The notes: generated by a model not told the origin, from the letters alone. Shown: positions 15,333 to 24,037, counted from the first letter of the stretch. The stretch: DNA of 64,000 bases from an uncultured Oscillibacter sp. (GCA_910584995.1 CAJUDW010000013.1:1-64000), one strand, 5' to 3'. Program-made: numbers and translations.

Positions 15333-16358
15333 TCAGGAAATGAACATGGCGTCCCCGAAGGAGAAGAAGCGGTACTGCTCTGCCACCGCCTCCCGATACG
15401 CCGCCAGCACGTTTTCCCGTCCGGCAAAGGCGGACACCAGCATGATCAAGGTGCTCTCCGGCAGGTGGAAGTTGGTGACAAGGGCGTCCATGGCCTTGAA
15501 GCGGTAGCCGGGATAGATATAGATATCCGTCCAGCCGGCGGAGGGCTCCACATGCCCGTCCTCCGCCGCCCAGGACTCCAGGGTCCGGCAGGAGGTGGTG
15601 CCCACACAGATGACCCGCCCGCCACGGGCCTTGGTGCGGTTGACGAGTTCCGCAGTCTCCGGGGGGATGACGCAGTATTCGCTGTGCATCTCGTGGTCGG
15701 TAATCTGCTCCTCCTTGACGGGCCGGAAGGTGCCCAGGCCCACATGGAGGGTGACATAGCCTGTCTCCACGCCCTGCCTCCGGAGGGTTTCCAACAGGGC
15801 GGGGGTGAAATGGAGGCCCGCCGTGGGGGCGGCGGCGCTGCCGGGAACCTTGGAATAGACGGTCTGGTACCGCTCCCGGTCCTGAAGTTCCTCCTTGATA
15901 TAGGGGGGCAGGGGCATTTTGCCCAGCTGCTCCAACACCTCCAGGAAGATGCCCTGGTAGTTGAACCGGACCAGCCGGTTGCCGCCGGTGGTTTCGCCGG
16001 TGATCTCCCCGGTCAGCTGCCCGTCCCCGAAAGAGACCTGCGCCCCCGGCCGCAGCTTCCGGCCGGGCCGCACCAGGCACTCCCAGGTCCGGTCTCCCCG
16101 GTCAATCAGGAGCAAAACCTCGCAGGCCCCGCCCCCAGGCAGGCGCTGGCCCAGAAGCCGGGCGGGGAGAACCCGGGAGTCGTTGAGAATCAGGCAGTCC
16201 CCGGGGCGCACCAGTTCCGGCAGGTCGTAGAAGCGGCGGTGGGCGGTTTCGCCGGTCCGCCGGTCCAGGGTCATGAGACGGGAGGCGTCCCGCCGTTCCA
16301 GGGGGGTCTGGGCAATCAGTTCTTTGGGCAGGTCATAGTAAAAATCGCTGGTTTTCAT
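15333..16358 (-). CDS. queA: S-adenosylmethionine:tRNA ribosyltransferase-isomerase
   Basis: A 341-aa enzyme that transfers and isomerises ribose from SAM to preQ1-tRNA, giving epoxyqueuosine. Typical landmarks are [23 protein letters not shown] at the start, [40 protein letters not shown] and [17 protein letters not shown]. The ATG at 16358 is preferred (AGGAG 4 bases upstream) over a GTG six codons earlier. Its product acts directly after Tgt, which is encoded 141 bp downstream on the same strand. The intervening 15192-15332 contains a GC hairpin near 15238-15262 but no gene. Confidence 0.97.
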   Translation of the reverse strand: MKTSDFYYDLPKELIAQTPLERRDASRLMTLDRRTGETAHRRFYDLPELVRPGDCLILNDSRVLPARLLGQRLPGGGACEVLLLIDRGDRTWECLVRPGRKLRPGAQVSFGDGQLTGEITGETTGGNRLVRFNYQGIFLEVLEQLGKMPLPPYIKEELQDRERYQTVYSKVPGSAAAPTAGLHFTPALLETLRRQGVETGYVTLHVGLGTFRPVKEEQITDHEMHSEYCVIPPETAELVNRTKARGGRVICVGTTSCRTLESWAAEDGHVEPSAGWTDIYIYPGYRFKAMDALVTNFHLPESTLIMLVSAFAGRENVLAAYREAVAEQYRFFSFGDAMFIS

Positions 16359-16372
16359 GGTACTCCTGTTCC

Positions 16373-18061
16373 TCACGCAATGGTGACATCCGTATAATAG
16401 AACCGCAGAATCTCCTCATAGCCGTAGCCCATCTCTGCCATGGCTTTTGCGCCGTACTGGCTCATGCCCACGTTATGGCCGTTGCCCGCGCCGGTGATGG
16501 TGAAGGTGCCGTCGCTGGAGTGTCCCCGGATAGGGGCCGTGGCGGCGGAGCCGGAGGCGGTGACCGGCGCGGTCCCGGAGGAGGTGAGGGCGGAGGCGGA
16601 ATCCCCGTTGAGGACGCCCTGATACCCGCTGCCGGAGATGACGGATACACCGTCCAGGGAGGGCAGGCAGGTGTTCCCGTTATTCACGTACACACCGCCG
16701 CTGCTGCCAGTGGTCCCGGCGCTGCTGCCGTTGATGTCAAACCGCATACTGCGGACGGATTTGTTGTAGGTGCTGCTGTAGAAAATGCTGCTGCACATGT
16801 TGCCGGTAAATTTCCGGGTGCCGGAGGTACCCTCAAAGGTGACTTCCTTCACGTTTCCGGCAGGGGTGTAGGCGGAGATGTACACGTCTGTCACCGTGCC
16901 TACGGAATAACCCTTCTGATCCAGGATCCAGGAGAGTTCCGCGGCGGTGTAGGTGACGGAGTAGCGGTAGTTGGGAATGGAGGTCCTGGCCTCATAGGGA
17001 TCTTCTTTGCCAATGAGATACCCCTTTTCCCCGCCAAAGACGTTGACGGAACTCTCCGTAGCGCCGCCGTTGGAGGCATGGTACACTGCGTCCCGCACCA
17101 ATGCGCCGTTGTAGTAGAGGCAGAGGCCCGCCGTTTCCTCCACTGCCTGGTCGCTGGCGGCGCTGGGGGAAGCCCCGCTGCTGTTCCCCAGGCCGTAGTA
17201 GACCTGGCAGTCGCTGCCGTTGCACACGTCGAACCCGTAAAGGCTCTGGTGCTTGGAGGCGCCGCAGACAAAGGTCCGGGCGCAGACCGCCTGGGCCGCC
17301 AAGGCCTCCTGGGGCCAGTCGCCGCCCATCTCATAAGGGATGACGCCCTTCACATAATCCTCCAGATCTACCACGTTGATGACGTTCAGGTTTCCTCCGC
17401 TGCTCCGGTCGTACGCAAAAGCCCCGGCGTAGCGGCGGTTTTTGAACCAGGCGGCACTGCTGCCCCGGAAGCTGTCGGGACGGATGCCCAGGCACAGGGA
17501 TTCCCCCCCGTCAAACTCAAAGAGGATTTCCTCAGTGCGGGTGACGGTGACAATGACGCCGGAAACGGACTGGGCCGGGACGCCCCCGATCTGATCGCAG
17601 GCGTTCTGAGCCTCGCCGAAGCTGGAGTAGCTGCCGCAGCGGACCACGTAGGCCCCGTTGATCCAGGCGGGATAGCCTCCCTTTGAGGAGGCAAAGTCCG
17701 CCGCCTCCTCAAAGCTGCCGAACCCGTCGAACTGGGCGTGCCAGCCGCCCAGGAAACGGTAGCCGCCGGAGGGAATGTCCGGGGAATAGGCGCCGGAGCC
17801 GTTCATATAGATGTCCCCGGCGGCGGTCATGGAAATCTGGGTGTGCTCTGTCCGCCCCAGAGGGATGAATTCCCGGTTTTTATCGAAATAGCCGAAGTCA
17901 AAGCCGCCGCCCAGATCGTTTTCCAGGTTGGCGGAGTAGAGGGCGCTGGAGCCGAAATACAGCCCCACCTTCACTGTGTCCCGATCTGCGGCGGCGGCGG
18001 GGACGGTTGCCGCCCGGAACAAGATTACCAGGAACAAGGTTGTCCAAAACAGTTTTTTCAT
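16373..18061 (-). CDS. SpoIID/LytB-domain protein with SPOR-like region
   Basis: A 562-aa secreted protein with a signal peptide ([19 protein letters not shown]...AAAA). A SPOR-like peptidoglycan-binding repeat lies around residues 105-165 ([19 protein letters not shown]). The SpoIID core spans about 220-400 ([35 protein letters not shown]), with a long Ser/Gly/Thr-rich insert before the closing [31 protein letters not shown]. SpoIID is a lytic transglycosylase that cuts stem-peptide-free glycans during engulfment. This one could be SpoIID itself or a vegetative LytB paralogue; the 562-aa length and Ser-rich insert lean towards a paralogue. The usual spoIIM/spoIIQ neighbours are absent. Confidence 0.88.
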   Translation of the reverse strand: MKKLFWTTLFLVILFRAATVPAAAADRDTVKVGLYFGSSALYSANLENDLGGGFDFGYFDKNREFIPLGRTEHTQISMTAAGDIYMNGSGAYSPDIPSGGYRFLGGWHAQFDGFGSFEEAADFASSKGGYPAWINGAYVVRCGSYSSFGEAQNACDQIGGVPAQSVSGVIVTVTRTEEILFEFDGGESLCLGIRPDSFRGSSAAWFKNRRYAGAFAYDRSSGGNLNVINVVDLEDYVKGVIPYEMGGDWPQEALAAQAVCARTFVCGASKHQSLYGFDVCNGSDCQVYYGLGNSSGASPSAASDQAVEETAGLCLYYNGALVRDAVYHASNGGATESSVNVFGGEKGYLIGKEDPYEARTSIPNYRYSVTYTAAELSWILDQKGYSVGTVTDVYISAYTPAGNVKEVTFEGTSGTRKFTGNMCSSIFYSSTYNKSVRSMRFDINGSSAGTTGSSGGVYVNNGNTCLPSLDGVSVISGSGYQGVLNGDSASALTSSGTAPVTASGSAATAPIRGHSSDGTFTITGAGNGHNVGMSQYGAKAMAEMGYGYEEILRFYYTDVTIA

Positions 18062-18084
18062 GAAACCTCCCTATAGGCCCGGCC

Positions 18085-18113
18085 TTGACGGAACGAGGAA
18101 AGTGTGCTATTAT
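18085..18113 (+). promoter_or_regulatory. Promoter of asd-dapA, overlapping a minus-strand -10
   Basis: TTGACG at 18085-18090 and TATTAT at 18108-18113, spacer 17 bp, drive asd. The same bases read TATAAT on the minus strand (18114-18109), which could serve the divergent spoIID-like gene, so the two promoters may compete. Confidence 0.75.
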
Positions 18114-18285
18114 ACGTACAAATGTCCGCCTTAGAAGTACAGCCCCCGGTACGCACCAAAAAAGCTGCCACATGGGATTTATTATAGTACAAACCGGCGG
18201 CAGAATCAACCAAAAATCGGCGCGGAGGGGGCGGAGCCAAATTTCCGCCTCCCCGCCCTCACCAAGTTTTAGGAGGTAACATACG

Positions 18286-19377
18286 ATGAAACAGTATCAC
18301 GTGGGCGTCATCGGCGCCACGGGCATGGTGGGCCAGCGGTTTGTCACGCTGCTGGCGGAGCATCCTTGGTTCCGGCTAACGGCCGTGGCCGCCAGCGCCC
18401 GCAGCGCCGGGAAGACCTATGAGGAGGCGGTGTCCTCCCGCTGGGCTATGGAGGCCCCCCTGCCGGAGGGCGCGAAAAACCTGGTTGTGCTGGACGCGGA
18501 GGCCGGCGCGGAGCAGCTGGCGGCCCAGGTGGACTTCTGCTTCTGCGCCGTGGATATGGGCAAGGAGGAGATCCGGGCCCTGGAGGAGCGGTACGCCAAG
18601 CTGGAGTGCCCCATCGTCTCCAACAACTCCGCCAACCGCTGGACCCCCGACGTGCCCATGGTGGTGCCGGAGATCAACGGGGATCACCTGGCTGTCATTG
18701 AGGCCCAGCGCCGCAGGCTGGGGACGAAGAGGGGCTTTGTGGCCGTGAAGTCCAACTGCTCCCTGCAAAGCTACGTCCCCGCCCTGCATCCGCTGCTGAA
18801 ATATGGCCTGGATCGGGCGTTGGTCTGCACCTATCAGGCCATCTCCGGTGCGGGAAAGACCTTCCAGCGGTGGCCGGAGATGGTGGATAACTGCATCCCC
18901 TACATCGGCGGCGAGGAGGAGAAGAGCGAGCGGGAGCCCCTGAAGCTGTGGGGCAGCATCCAAGAGGATGGGATTGTCCCGGCGGCGGGCCCCGCCATCA
19001 CCGCCCAGTGCTTCCGGGTGGCCTGCCAGGACGGCCATATGGCGGCGGTGTTCATGAAGTTCCGGGAGGGGGCGAAGCCCTCCATGGAGCAGATCAAGGC
19101 GGACTGGGCCAATTTCCGGGGCCTGCCCAAGGAACTGGGCCTTCCCTCCGCCCCTAAGCAGTTCCTTCACTATTTCGAGGAGCCGGATCGGCCCCAGACC
19201 CGTCTGGACCGGAACCTGGAGGGAGGCATGGCCGTGTCCCTGGGCCGCCTCCGGGAGGACTCCCAGTACGATTACAAGTTTGTGGGCCTGTCCCACAACA
19301 CCCTCCGGGGCGCCGCGGGCGGCGCCGTGCTGCTGGCGGAACTGCTTTGCGCAAAGGGGTATATGGAGGCCCGGTAA
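18286..19377 (+). CDS. asd: Aspartate-semialdehyde dehydrogenase
   Basis: A 363-aa NADP-dependent enzyme that reduces aspartyl phosphate to aspartate semialdehyde for lysine, mDAP, threonine and methionine. The Rossmann motif is GATGMVGQR at the N-terminus, the catalytic cysteine is in KSNCSLQSYVP, and SNNSANRW and the GH(M)A..F segment also fit. The SNNSANR form and overall length point to the archaeal/fungal-type branch that is common in Clostridia, rather than the E. coli type. GGAGGTAAC precedes the ATG. It leads the asd-dapA pair, supplying the dapA substrate. No lysine riboswitch is evident in the 224-bp leader. Confidence 0.96.
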   Translation: MKQYHVGVIGATGMVGQRFVTLLAEHPWFRLTAVAASARSAGKTYEEAVSSRWAMEAPLPEGAKNLVVLDAEAGAEQLAAQVDFCFCAVDMGKEEIRALEERYAKLECPIVSNNSANRWTPDVPMVVPEINGDHLAVIEAQRRRLGTKRGFVAVKSNCSLQSYVPALHPLLKYGLDRALVCTYQAISGAGKTFQRWPEMVDNCIPYIGGEEEKSEREPLKLWGSIQEDGIVPAAGPAITAQCFRVACQDGHMAAVFMKFREGAKPSMEQIKADWANFRGLPKELGLPSAPKQFLHYFEEPDRPQTRLDRNLEGGMAVSLGRLREDSQYDYKFVGLSHNTLRGAAGGAVLLAELLCAKGYMEAR

Positions 19378-19387
19378 GATACAAAAG

Positions 19388-19429
19388 ACAGCGGGCGCCG
19401 GATCGGCGTCCGCTGTTCCGCATTTTTTT
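19388..19429 (+). terminator. Hairpin plus T-run between asd and dapA
   Basis: A 13-bp stem (ACAGCGGGCGCCG with CGGCGTCCGCTGT, loop GAT) is followed after 6 bases by seven T (19423-19429). The gap before the T-run suggests partial termination, lowering dapA relative to asd or ending asd transcripts. Confidence 0.65.
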
Positions 19430-19447
19430 CTGGAAAAGGGGTATTTT

Positions 19448-20344
19448 ATGCGAACTCCCATCTTCACAGGCTCAGGCGCAGCCATTGTCACGCCGTTTTC
19501 CGGCGGCGAAGTGGATCTGCCTGCCCTGAAGCGGCTTTTGGACTTCCAGCTGGAGAACGGCACCGATGCCATCATCGCCTGCGGCACCACCGGCGAGGCC
19601 TCCACCATGACGCGGCAGGAGCGGATGCGGGTCATCGCCTGCTGCGCGGAGCATGTAAACGGCCGGGTGCCGGTAATCGCCGGATCCGGTTCCAACTCCA
19701 CGGAGGTGGCGGTGGAACTGTCCAAGGACGCAGAGCGGGCCGGGGCCGATGGGCTGCTGCTTGTGACGCCATACTACAACAAGGCCAGCCAGCAGGGGCT
19801 GATCCGCCACTACGAACGGATTGCCGGGGCGGTGTCCCTGCCCTGCATCCTCTACGACGTTCCCTCCCGCACCGGGGTCCGGATTGCGCCGGAGACCTAC
19901 CGGGAACTGGCGAAGCATGAAAATATCCTGGGGGTGAAGGAGGCCGGGGGGAACCTGGGGGATATCCAGCGGACCCGGAACCTCTGCCCGGAGGACTTCT
20001 ATATCTGGTCCGGCAATGACGATGAGACCACCGCCATCTGCGCCCTGGGGGGCGTGGGGGTGATCTCCGTGGCGGCCAACGTCATCCCGGCGGAGATACA
20101 TACCCTGGTGCGGCTGTGCCTGGACAATGACTTTGCCGCGGCGGGAAAACTCCAGCTGTACATCAAGGATCTCTGCGACACCCTCTTCTGCGAGGTGAAC
20201 CCCATCCCGGTGAAAACGGCATTGAATCTGCTGGGCCGGGAGGCGGGGGAACTGCGGCTGCCCCTGTGCCCGCCGGAGGGAGGGAACCTGGAACGCATCC
20301 GGCGGACGCTGGCCCAATACGCCCTGCTGCCGCCGGAGCCGTAA
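19448..20344 (+). CDS. dapA: 4-Hydroxy-tetrahydrodipicolinate synthase
   Basis: A 298-aa Schiff-base aldolase that condenses aspartate semialdehyde and pyruvate in the DAP/lysine pathway. The TIM-barrel motifs are present: GTTGEASTM near residue 43, PYYNKASQQGL near 106, YDVPSRTG with the catalytic Tyr near 134, and the Schiff-base lysine in GVKEAGGN near 160. Start at ATG 19448 (AAAGGGG 6 bases upstream); the open frame extends upstream into asd without meaning. DAP made here feeds the mDAP-adding MurE at 38041-39489 and, in spores, dipicolinate. Confidence 0.97.
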   Translation: MRTPIFTGSGAAIVTPFSGGEVDLPALKRLLDFQLENGTDAIIACGTTGEASTMTRQERMRVIACCAEHVNGRVPVIAGSGSNSTEVAVELSKDAERAGADGLLLVTPYYNKASQQGLIRHYERIAGAVSLPCILYDVPSRTGVRIAPETYRELAKHENILGVKEAGGNLGDIQRTRNLCPEDFYIWSGNDDETTAICALGGVGVISVAANVIPAEIHTLVRLCLDNDFAAAGKLQLYIKDLCDTLFCEVNPIPVKTALNLLGREAGELRLPLCPPEGGNLERIRRTLAQYALLPPEP

Positions 20345-20358
20345 ACAGCCTTTCCGCC

Positions 20359-20387
20359 TTGACTTTCCCCGGCACGTATGGTATACT
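20359..20387 (+). promoter_or_regulatory. Strong promoter of the SCIFF operon
   Basis: TTGACT at 20359-20364 and TATACT at 20382-20387, spacer 17 bp, with TG one base before the -10 (extended). The start of SCIFF lies 75 bp downstream. Confidence 0.85.
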
Positions 20388-20461
20388 TTCCCTCGGTAAA
20401 AAACGCCCCAAGGGCGGAACCTTTGCAAAGATCAGAAAACAACAGATGGGAGACAACGATT

Positions 20462-20608
20462 ATGGAAAGAATCAAGACCCTGGAGACCCGCAACCTCTGC
20501 GAGAGCGCCAAGCACGGCGGCTGCGGCGAGTGCCAGACCTCCTGCCAGTCCGCCTGCAAGACTAGCTGCGGCGTCGCCAATCAGAAGTGCGAGAACGCCG
20601 GTAAGTAA
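20462..20608 (+). CDS. scfA: SCIFF ribosomal peptide precursor
   Basis: A 48-aa precursor of the six-cysteines-in-forty-five family. A leader MERIKTLETRNLCESA is followed by a core CGECQTSCQSACKTSCG then a last Cys in NQKCEN. Cysteines stand at 13, 21, 24, 28, 32, 36 and 43, so there is one extra Cys (13) in the leader beyond the canonical six. The cognate radical SAM enzyme forms Cys-S to alpha-carbon (Thr) thioether crosslinks in SCIFF, and the single core Thr (T34) is retained. GGGAG precedes the ATG. SCIFF is almost universal in Clostridia, but its biological role is still unknown. The maturase is encoded 69 bp downstream. Confidence 0.95.
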   Translation: MERIKTLETRNLCESAKHGGCGECQTSCQSACKTSCGVANQKCENAGK

Positions 20609-20637
20609 CCGGGAACCGCATCAGTTTTCGTGAAAAA

Positions 20638-20661
20638 CGCCGCCGGCAGGCGGCGCTTTTT
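20638..20661 (+). terminator. Partial terminator between SCIFF and its maturase
   Basis: A 7-bp GC stem (CGCCGCC, loop GGCA, GGCGGCG) is followed by C and a T-run (20657-20661). The short stem suggests leaky termination, giving more precursor mRNA than maturase mRNA. Confidence 0.65.
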
Positions 20662-20677
20662 CCGTATGGGAGGAATT

Positions 20678-22060
20678 ATGGTACATCAGTATCAACTAAA
20701 CGGCTGCAATATTGTGCTGGACGCCTGTTCCGGCTCCATCCATGTGGTGGACGAGGTGGCTTACGACGTGATCGCCCTCTTCCAGGATCACACCCCCGGT
20801 GAGATTACCGCCGCGCTGCTGGAGAAATACCGGGAACGGCCGGACGTGACGGAGGAGGAACTGCGCCGGTGCATCGCCGACGTGCAGGGACTGAAAGACG
20901 CCGGGAAACTCTTCTCCCCGGATACCTTCCGGGAGATTGCCGGGGAACTGAAGGAGCGGTCCGGCGACGTGGTGAAGGCCCTGTGCCTCCACGTGGCCCA
21001 TACCTGCAACCTGGACTGCGCCTACTGCTTCGCCAGCCAAGGCAAGTACCACGGGGAGCGGGCGGTGATGCCCTTCGAGGTGGGGAAGCAGGCACTGGAC
21101 TTCCTGATCCAGAACTCCGGTTCCCGGCGGAACCTGGAGGTGGACTTCTTTGGCGGCGAGCCCCTGATGAACTGGGAGGTGGTCAAGCAGCTGGTGTCCT
21201 ACGCCAGGGGGCAGGAGGGGCCCCATCAAAAGCATTTCCGCTTTACCCTTACCACCAACGGGGTGCTGCTGGACGATGAGGTCATTGAATTCGCCAACCG
21301 GGAGATGGATAACGTGGTGCTGTCCCTGGACGGGCGGAAGGAGATCCACGACCGTCTCCGGGTGGACCGGGCAGGGAGGGGCAGCTACGACCGCATTGTC
21401 CCGAAATTCCAGAAGCTTGTGGAGGCCCGGGGCGGGAAAAACTATTATATGCGGGGTACCTTCACCCATGCCAACCCGGATTTCACAGAGGACGTGTTCC
21501 ACATGGCGGATCTGGGCTTCACGGAACTGAGCATGGAGCCGGTGGTCTGTGCCCCCGGCGACCCGGCCGCCCTGACGCCGGAGGATCTGGAAACGGTAAA
21601 GGGGCAGTACGAGATCCTGGCCAAGGACATGCTCCTCCGGGAAAAAGAGGGGAAACCCATCACCTTCTACCACTACATGCTGGATCTCACCGGAGGGCCC
21701 TGCGTCTATAAGCGGGTCTCCGGCTGCGGCTCCGGCACGGAGTATATGGCCGTTACCCCCTGGGGGGATCTATACCCCTGCCACCAGTTTGTGGGGGAGG
21801 AGGCCTACAAGCTGGGGGATGTGTGGCAGGGCGTCACCAATACGGCCCTGCGGGAGTCTTTCCGGGCCTGCAACGCCTACTCCCGGCCGGAGTGCGGGGA
21901 CTGCTGGGCCAAGCTGTACTGCTCCGGCGGCTGCGCCGCCAACGCCTACCACGCCACGGGCTCTATCCAGGGGGTCTACGCCACCGGCTGCGAACTCTTT
22001 AAGAAGCGGGTGGAGTGCGCTATTATGATGAAGGCCGTCCAGGCGGGACTGGGGCAATGA
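20678..22060 (+). CDS. scfB: SCIFF radical SAM maturase
   Basis: A 460-aa enzyme. Residues 1-95 form a PqqD-like precursor-recognition region (MVHQYQLNGCNIVLDACSGSI...). The radical SAM barrel starts with the 4Fe-4S motif CNLDCAYC (Cys 110, 114, 117), with FFGGEPLMNW and TTNG downstream. A C-terminal SPASM domain carries many cysteines (SGCGSGTEY, YPCHQF, CGDCWAKLYCSGGC, TGC) for two auxiliary clusters. It installs thioether links in SCIFF. The ATG at 20678 has GGAGG 7 bases before it. Its stop overlaps the start of the next gene (ATGA), so the PLP-enzyme gene is translationally coupled to it. Confidence 0.96.
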   Translation: MVHQYQLNGCNIVLDACSGSIHVVDEVAYDVIALFQDHTPGEITAALLEKYRERPDVTEEELRRCIADVQGLKDAGKLFSPDTFREIAGELKERSGDVVKALCLHVAHTCNLDCAYCFASQGKYHGERAVMPFEVGKQALDFLIQNSGSRRNLEVDFFGGEPLMNWEVVKQLVSYARGQEGPHQKHFRFTLTTNGVLLDDEVIEFANREMDNVVLSLDGRKEIHDRLRVDRAGRGSYDRIVPKFQKLVEARGGKNYYMRGTFTHANPDFTEDVFHMADLGFTELSMEPVVCAPGDPAALTPEDLETVKGQYEILAKDMLLREKEGKPITFYHYMLDLTGGPCVYKRVSGCGSGTEYMAVTPWGDLYPCHQFVGEEAYKLGDVWQGVTNTALRESFRACNAYSRPECGDCWAKLYCSGGCAANAYHATGSIQGVYATGCELFKKRVECAIMMKAVQAGLGQ

Positions 22061-23406
22061 ACACCCCCCTGGCGGATTTTGTCCGGGCCTATGCCGGAAA
22101 AGGCGTGTCCCGGTTCCATATGCCGGGCCACAAGGGGAAGGGCCCCTTGGGCTGTGAGGCCTGGGACATCACGGAGATTGCCGGGGCGGACTCCCTGTAT
22201 GAGGCCTCCGGCATCATCGCGGAGAGCGAGGCCAACGCCGCCGCCCTCTTCGGCTCCGGGGCCACCTTTTATTCCACGGAGGGCTCCAGCCAGTGTATCC
22301 GGGCCATGCTGTATCTGGCCCTGGCGGAACGTCCCGCCGGGACGCCGCCGGTGGTGCTGGCCGCCCGGAATGTCCACAAATCCTTTCTCTACGCCGCCGC
22401 CCTGCTGGGCTTTGAGCCGGTCTGGCTTTGGCCGGAGGAGGGGGCAGGTTCCCTCTGCGCCTGTCCCGTCACGGCATCGGGCCTGGAAAAGGCCCTGGAC
22501 GCGCTGCCGGCCCCCCCTGCCGCCGTATACATCACCAGCCCGGACTATCTGGGAGGCATGGCGGACATGGCTGCCCTGGCGGAGGTCTGCCGCCGCCGGG
22601 GGACGCTGCTGCTGGCGGACAACGCCCACGGGGCATATCTCCGTTTCCTGGAACCCTCCCGGCACCCACTGGATCTGGGGGCGGATCTCTGCTGCGACTC
22701 CGCTCACAAGACCCTTCCGGTCCTGACCGGCGGGGCGTATCTCCATATCTCCAAAACCGCCCCCGCCGCCCTGCGGGAAAGGGCCAGGGGGGCACTGGCC
22801 CTTTTCGGCTCCACCAGCCCCTCCTATCTTATCCTGTCTTCCCTGGATCTCTGCAACCGCTGCCTGGCGGAGGAATACGGGACGCTTCTGGCGGAAACCA
22901 TAGAACAGCTGGCGGGGGTGAAAGCCCGCCTGTGGGAAAAGGGATGGAAACTGTCCCCCTCCGATCCCCTGCGGCTGACGGTGGATGCCGCCGCCTCCGG
23001 CTGGGCCGGGGAGGAACTGGCGGACCGCCTCCGCCGGGGGGGCGTGGAGCCGGAGTACGCCGATCCGGACTATCTGGTGCTGATGGCGTCCCCCGGCAAC
23101 AGCGGCGCGGACTGGGCTGCCGTTTTGGAGGCTCTGGGGGAGGGCTGCCGTCCCGGCAGGCCCCGCCTGCCCCTGCCCCAGGCCAGGGGGGAGCGGGCCA
23201 TGTCCCCCCGTCAGGCGGTGCTGTCCCCCCAGGAGGATGTCCCGGCGGAGGAGAGCCTGGGCCGTATCTGCGGCGGGCCCACGGTATCCTGCCCGCCTGC
23301 CGTGCCCATTGCTGCCGCCGGGGAGCGGATTGGCCCGGAGGCTCTGGCCCTGTTCCGGCGGTACGGCGTGGGGCGTGTGGACGTTGTGAAGGAGGAAACC
23401 CCATGA
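22057..23406 (+). CDS. Orn/Lys/Arg decarboxylase-family PLP protein
   Basis: A 449-aa fold-type I PLP protein of the Orn/Lys/Arg decarboxylase major-domain family. It shows RFHMPGHKGKG near residue 20, DITEIAGADSLYEASGIIAESE, FSTEGSSQ-like YSTEGSSQCI, LADNAHGAYL, and the PLP lysine in CDSAHKTLPVLTGGAYL near residue 218-232. It lacks the N-terminal wing domain of inducible decarboxylases, like the short biosynthetic forms (SpeA/YaaO-type). The substrate (Arg, Lys or Orn) cannot be told from sequence. It overlaps scfB and the CYTH gene by 4 bases on each side. In many Clostridia this gene sits apart from SCIFF. Confidence 0.88.
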   Translation: MNTPLADFVRAYAGKGVSRFHMPGHKGKGPLGCEAWDITEIAGADSLYEASGIIAESEANAAALFGSGATFYSTEGSSQCIRAMLYLALAERPAGTPPVVLAARNVHKSFLYAAALLGFEPVWLWPEEGAGSLCACPVTASGLEKALDALPAPPAAVYITSPDYLGGMADMAALAEVCRRRGTLLLADNAHGAYLRFLEPSRHPLDLGADLCCDSAHKTLPVLTGGAYLHISKTAPAALRERARGALALFGSTSPSYLILSSLDLCNRCLAEEYGTLLAETIEQLAGVKARLWEKGWKLSPSDPLRLTVDAAASGWAGEELADRLRRGGVEPEYADPDYLVLMASPGNSGADWAAVLEALGEGCRPGRPRLPLPQARGERAMSPRQAVLSPQEDVPAEESLGRICGGPTVSCPPAVPIAAAGERIGPEALALFRRYGVGRVDVVKEETP

Positions 23407-23876
23407 AGGATATGGAAATTGAGCGGAAATTCAAAGTGAAGCGGCTGCCGGAGAATTTGGAACAGTATCCTCTGCGCCGCCTGGAGCAGGGGTATCTCTC
23501 CACCGGCCCGGTGGTGCGGGTACGGCGGGACAATGAGGACTATTACCTCACCTACAAGGGCGCAGGCGCCATGGCCAAGGAGGAGCACAACCTGCCCCTG
23601 ACGGAGAAGGCTTACCGGCATCTCCTGGCCAAGGCCGACGGCCTGGTGATCCGGAAGAGCCGCTACTGCCTGCCCTGCGGGCCCTATACCATTGAACTGG
23701 ATATTTTTGACCCGCCCCTCAGCCCCCTTGTGGTGGCGGAGGTGGAATTCCCCACGGAAGAGGAGGCCCTGGCTTTCCGGCCCCCGGACTGGTTTGGGGA
23801 GGAGGTCACCTATGACCGGGCCTACAGCAACGCCAGCCTCAGCAAAACCGCGCCGGGGGAAAGAGAAAGAATTTGA
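23403..23876 (+). CDS. CYTH-domain (triphosphate tunnel) protein
   Basis: A 157-aa CYTH protein. The diagnostic ExExK motif is EIERKF at residues 4-9. Strand motifs follow: VVRVRRDNEDYYLTYKGAG, KSRYCLP and YTIELDIF, with E in VVAEVEFPTEEEA completing the eight-stranded tunnel. Such proteins hydrolyse inorganic tripolyphosphate or act as CyaB/ThTPase relatives, using Mg and the tunnel of Glu/Arg/Lys residues seen here. Start ATG 23403 overlaps the upstream stop (ATGA). Its last bases overlap the promoter of the next unit. A link to SCIFF or polyamine metabolism is only suggested by operon position. Confidence 0.9.
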   Translation: MKDMEIERKFKVKRLPENLEQYPLRRLEQGYLSTGPVVRVRRDNEDYYLTYKGAGAMAKEEHNLPLTEKAYRHLLAKADGLVIRKSRYCLPCGPYTIELDIFDPPLSPLVVAEVEFPTEEEALAFRPPDWFGEEVTYDRAYSNASLSKTAPGERERI

Positions 23877-23901
23877 ATTTCCCATTGTGATATACTATAA
23901 T
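23873..23901 (+). promoter_or_regulatory. Sigma-A promoter for the structured RNA / ymfF unit
   Basis: TTGAAT at 23873-23878 and a perfect TATAAT at 23896-23901, spacer 17 bp. The -35 lies in the last codons of the CYTH gene. The predicted transcription start (about 23908) coincides with the first base of the long stem in the next entry. Confidence 0.82.
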
Positions 23902-23907
23902 TAGGGA

Positions 23908-24037
23908 AAAGCGTGAAGATATGGGATTTGCCGGGGAGAGATTCCCGGGCTGCCGGGAGGGGCGGCTTTGCAAACCTGATGCCCCGCAAGAAAGGCACCG
24001 TGTCCCCGCCCCCTGCGGATTCCGTATCTTCACGCTT
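23908..24037 (+). ncRNA. Candidate structured RNA or leader (unassigned)
   Basis: Bases 23909-23936 pair with 24010-24037 in one long helix: 13 Watson-Crick pairs (AAGCGTGAAGATA with TATCTTCACGC and flank), then a run including G-U wobbles up to GGGG/CCCC with one mismatch. Inside are two more hairpins: TCCCGG/CCGGGA (23943-23958) and GGGGC/GCCCC (23959-23985). I compared it by eye with common riboswitches, SRP RNA and 6S RNA and found no match. It could be an independent small RNA or a cis leader of ymfF, which begins 50 bp later. Confidence 0.5.

Noticed and set aside
14169..16397. 742-codon open frame on the plus strand over tgt and queA
   Set aside because: Opposite to two enzymes with complete active sites; it has the low-complexity look of a shadow frame.
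18062..18285. Possible lysine riboswitch before asd-dapA
   Set aside because: The leader after the promoter is only about 170 bp and I could not find the conserved five-helix core or a terminator. It reads as an ordinary leader.
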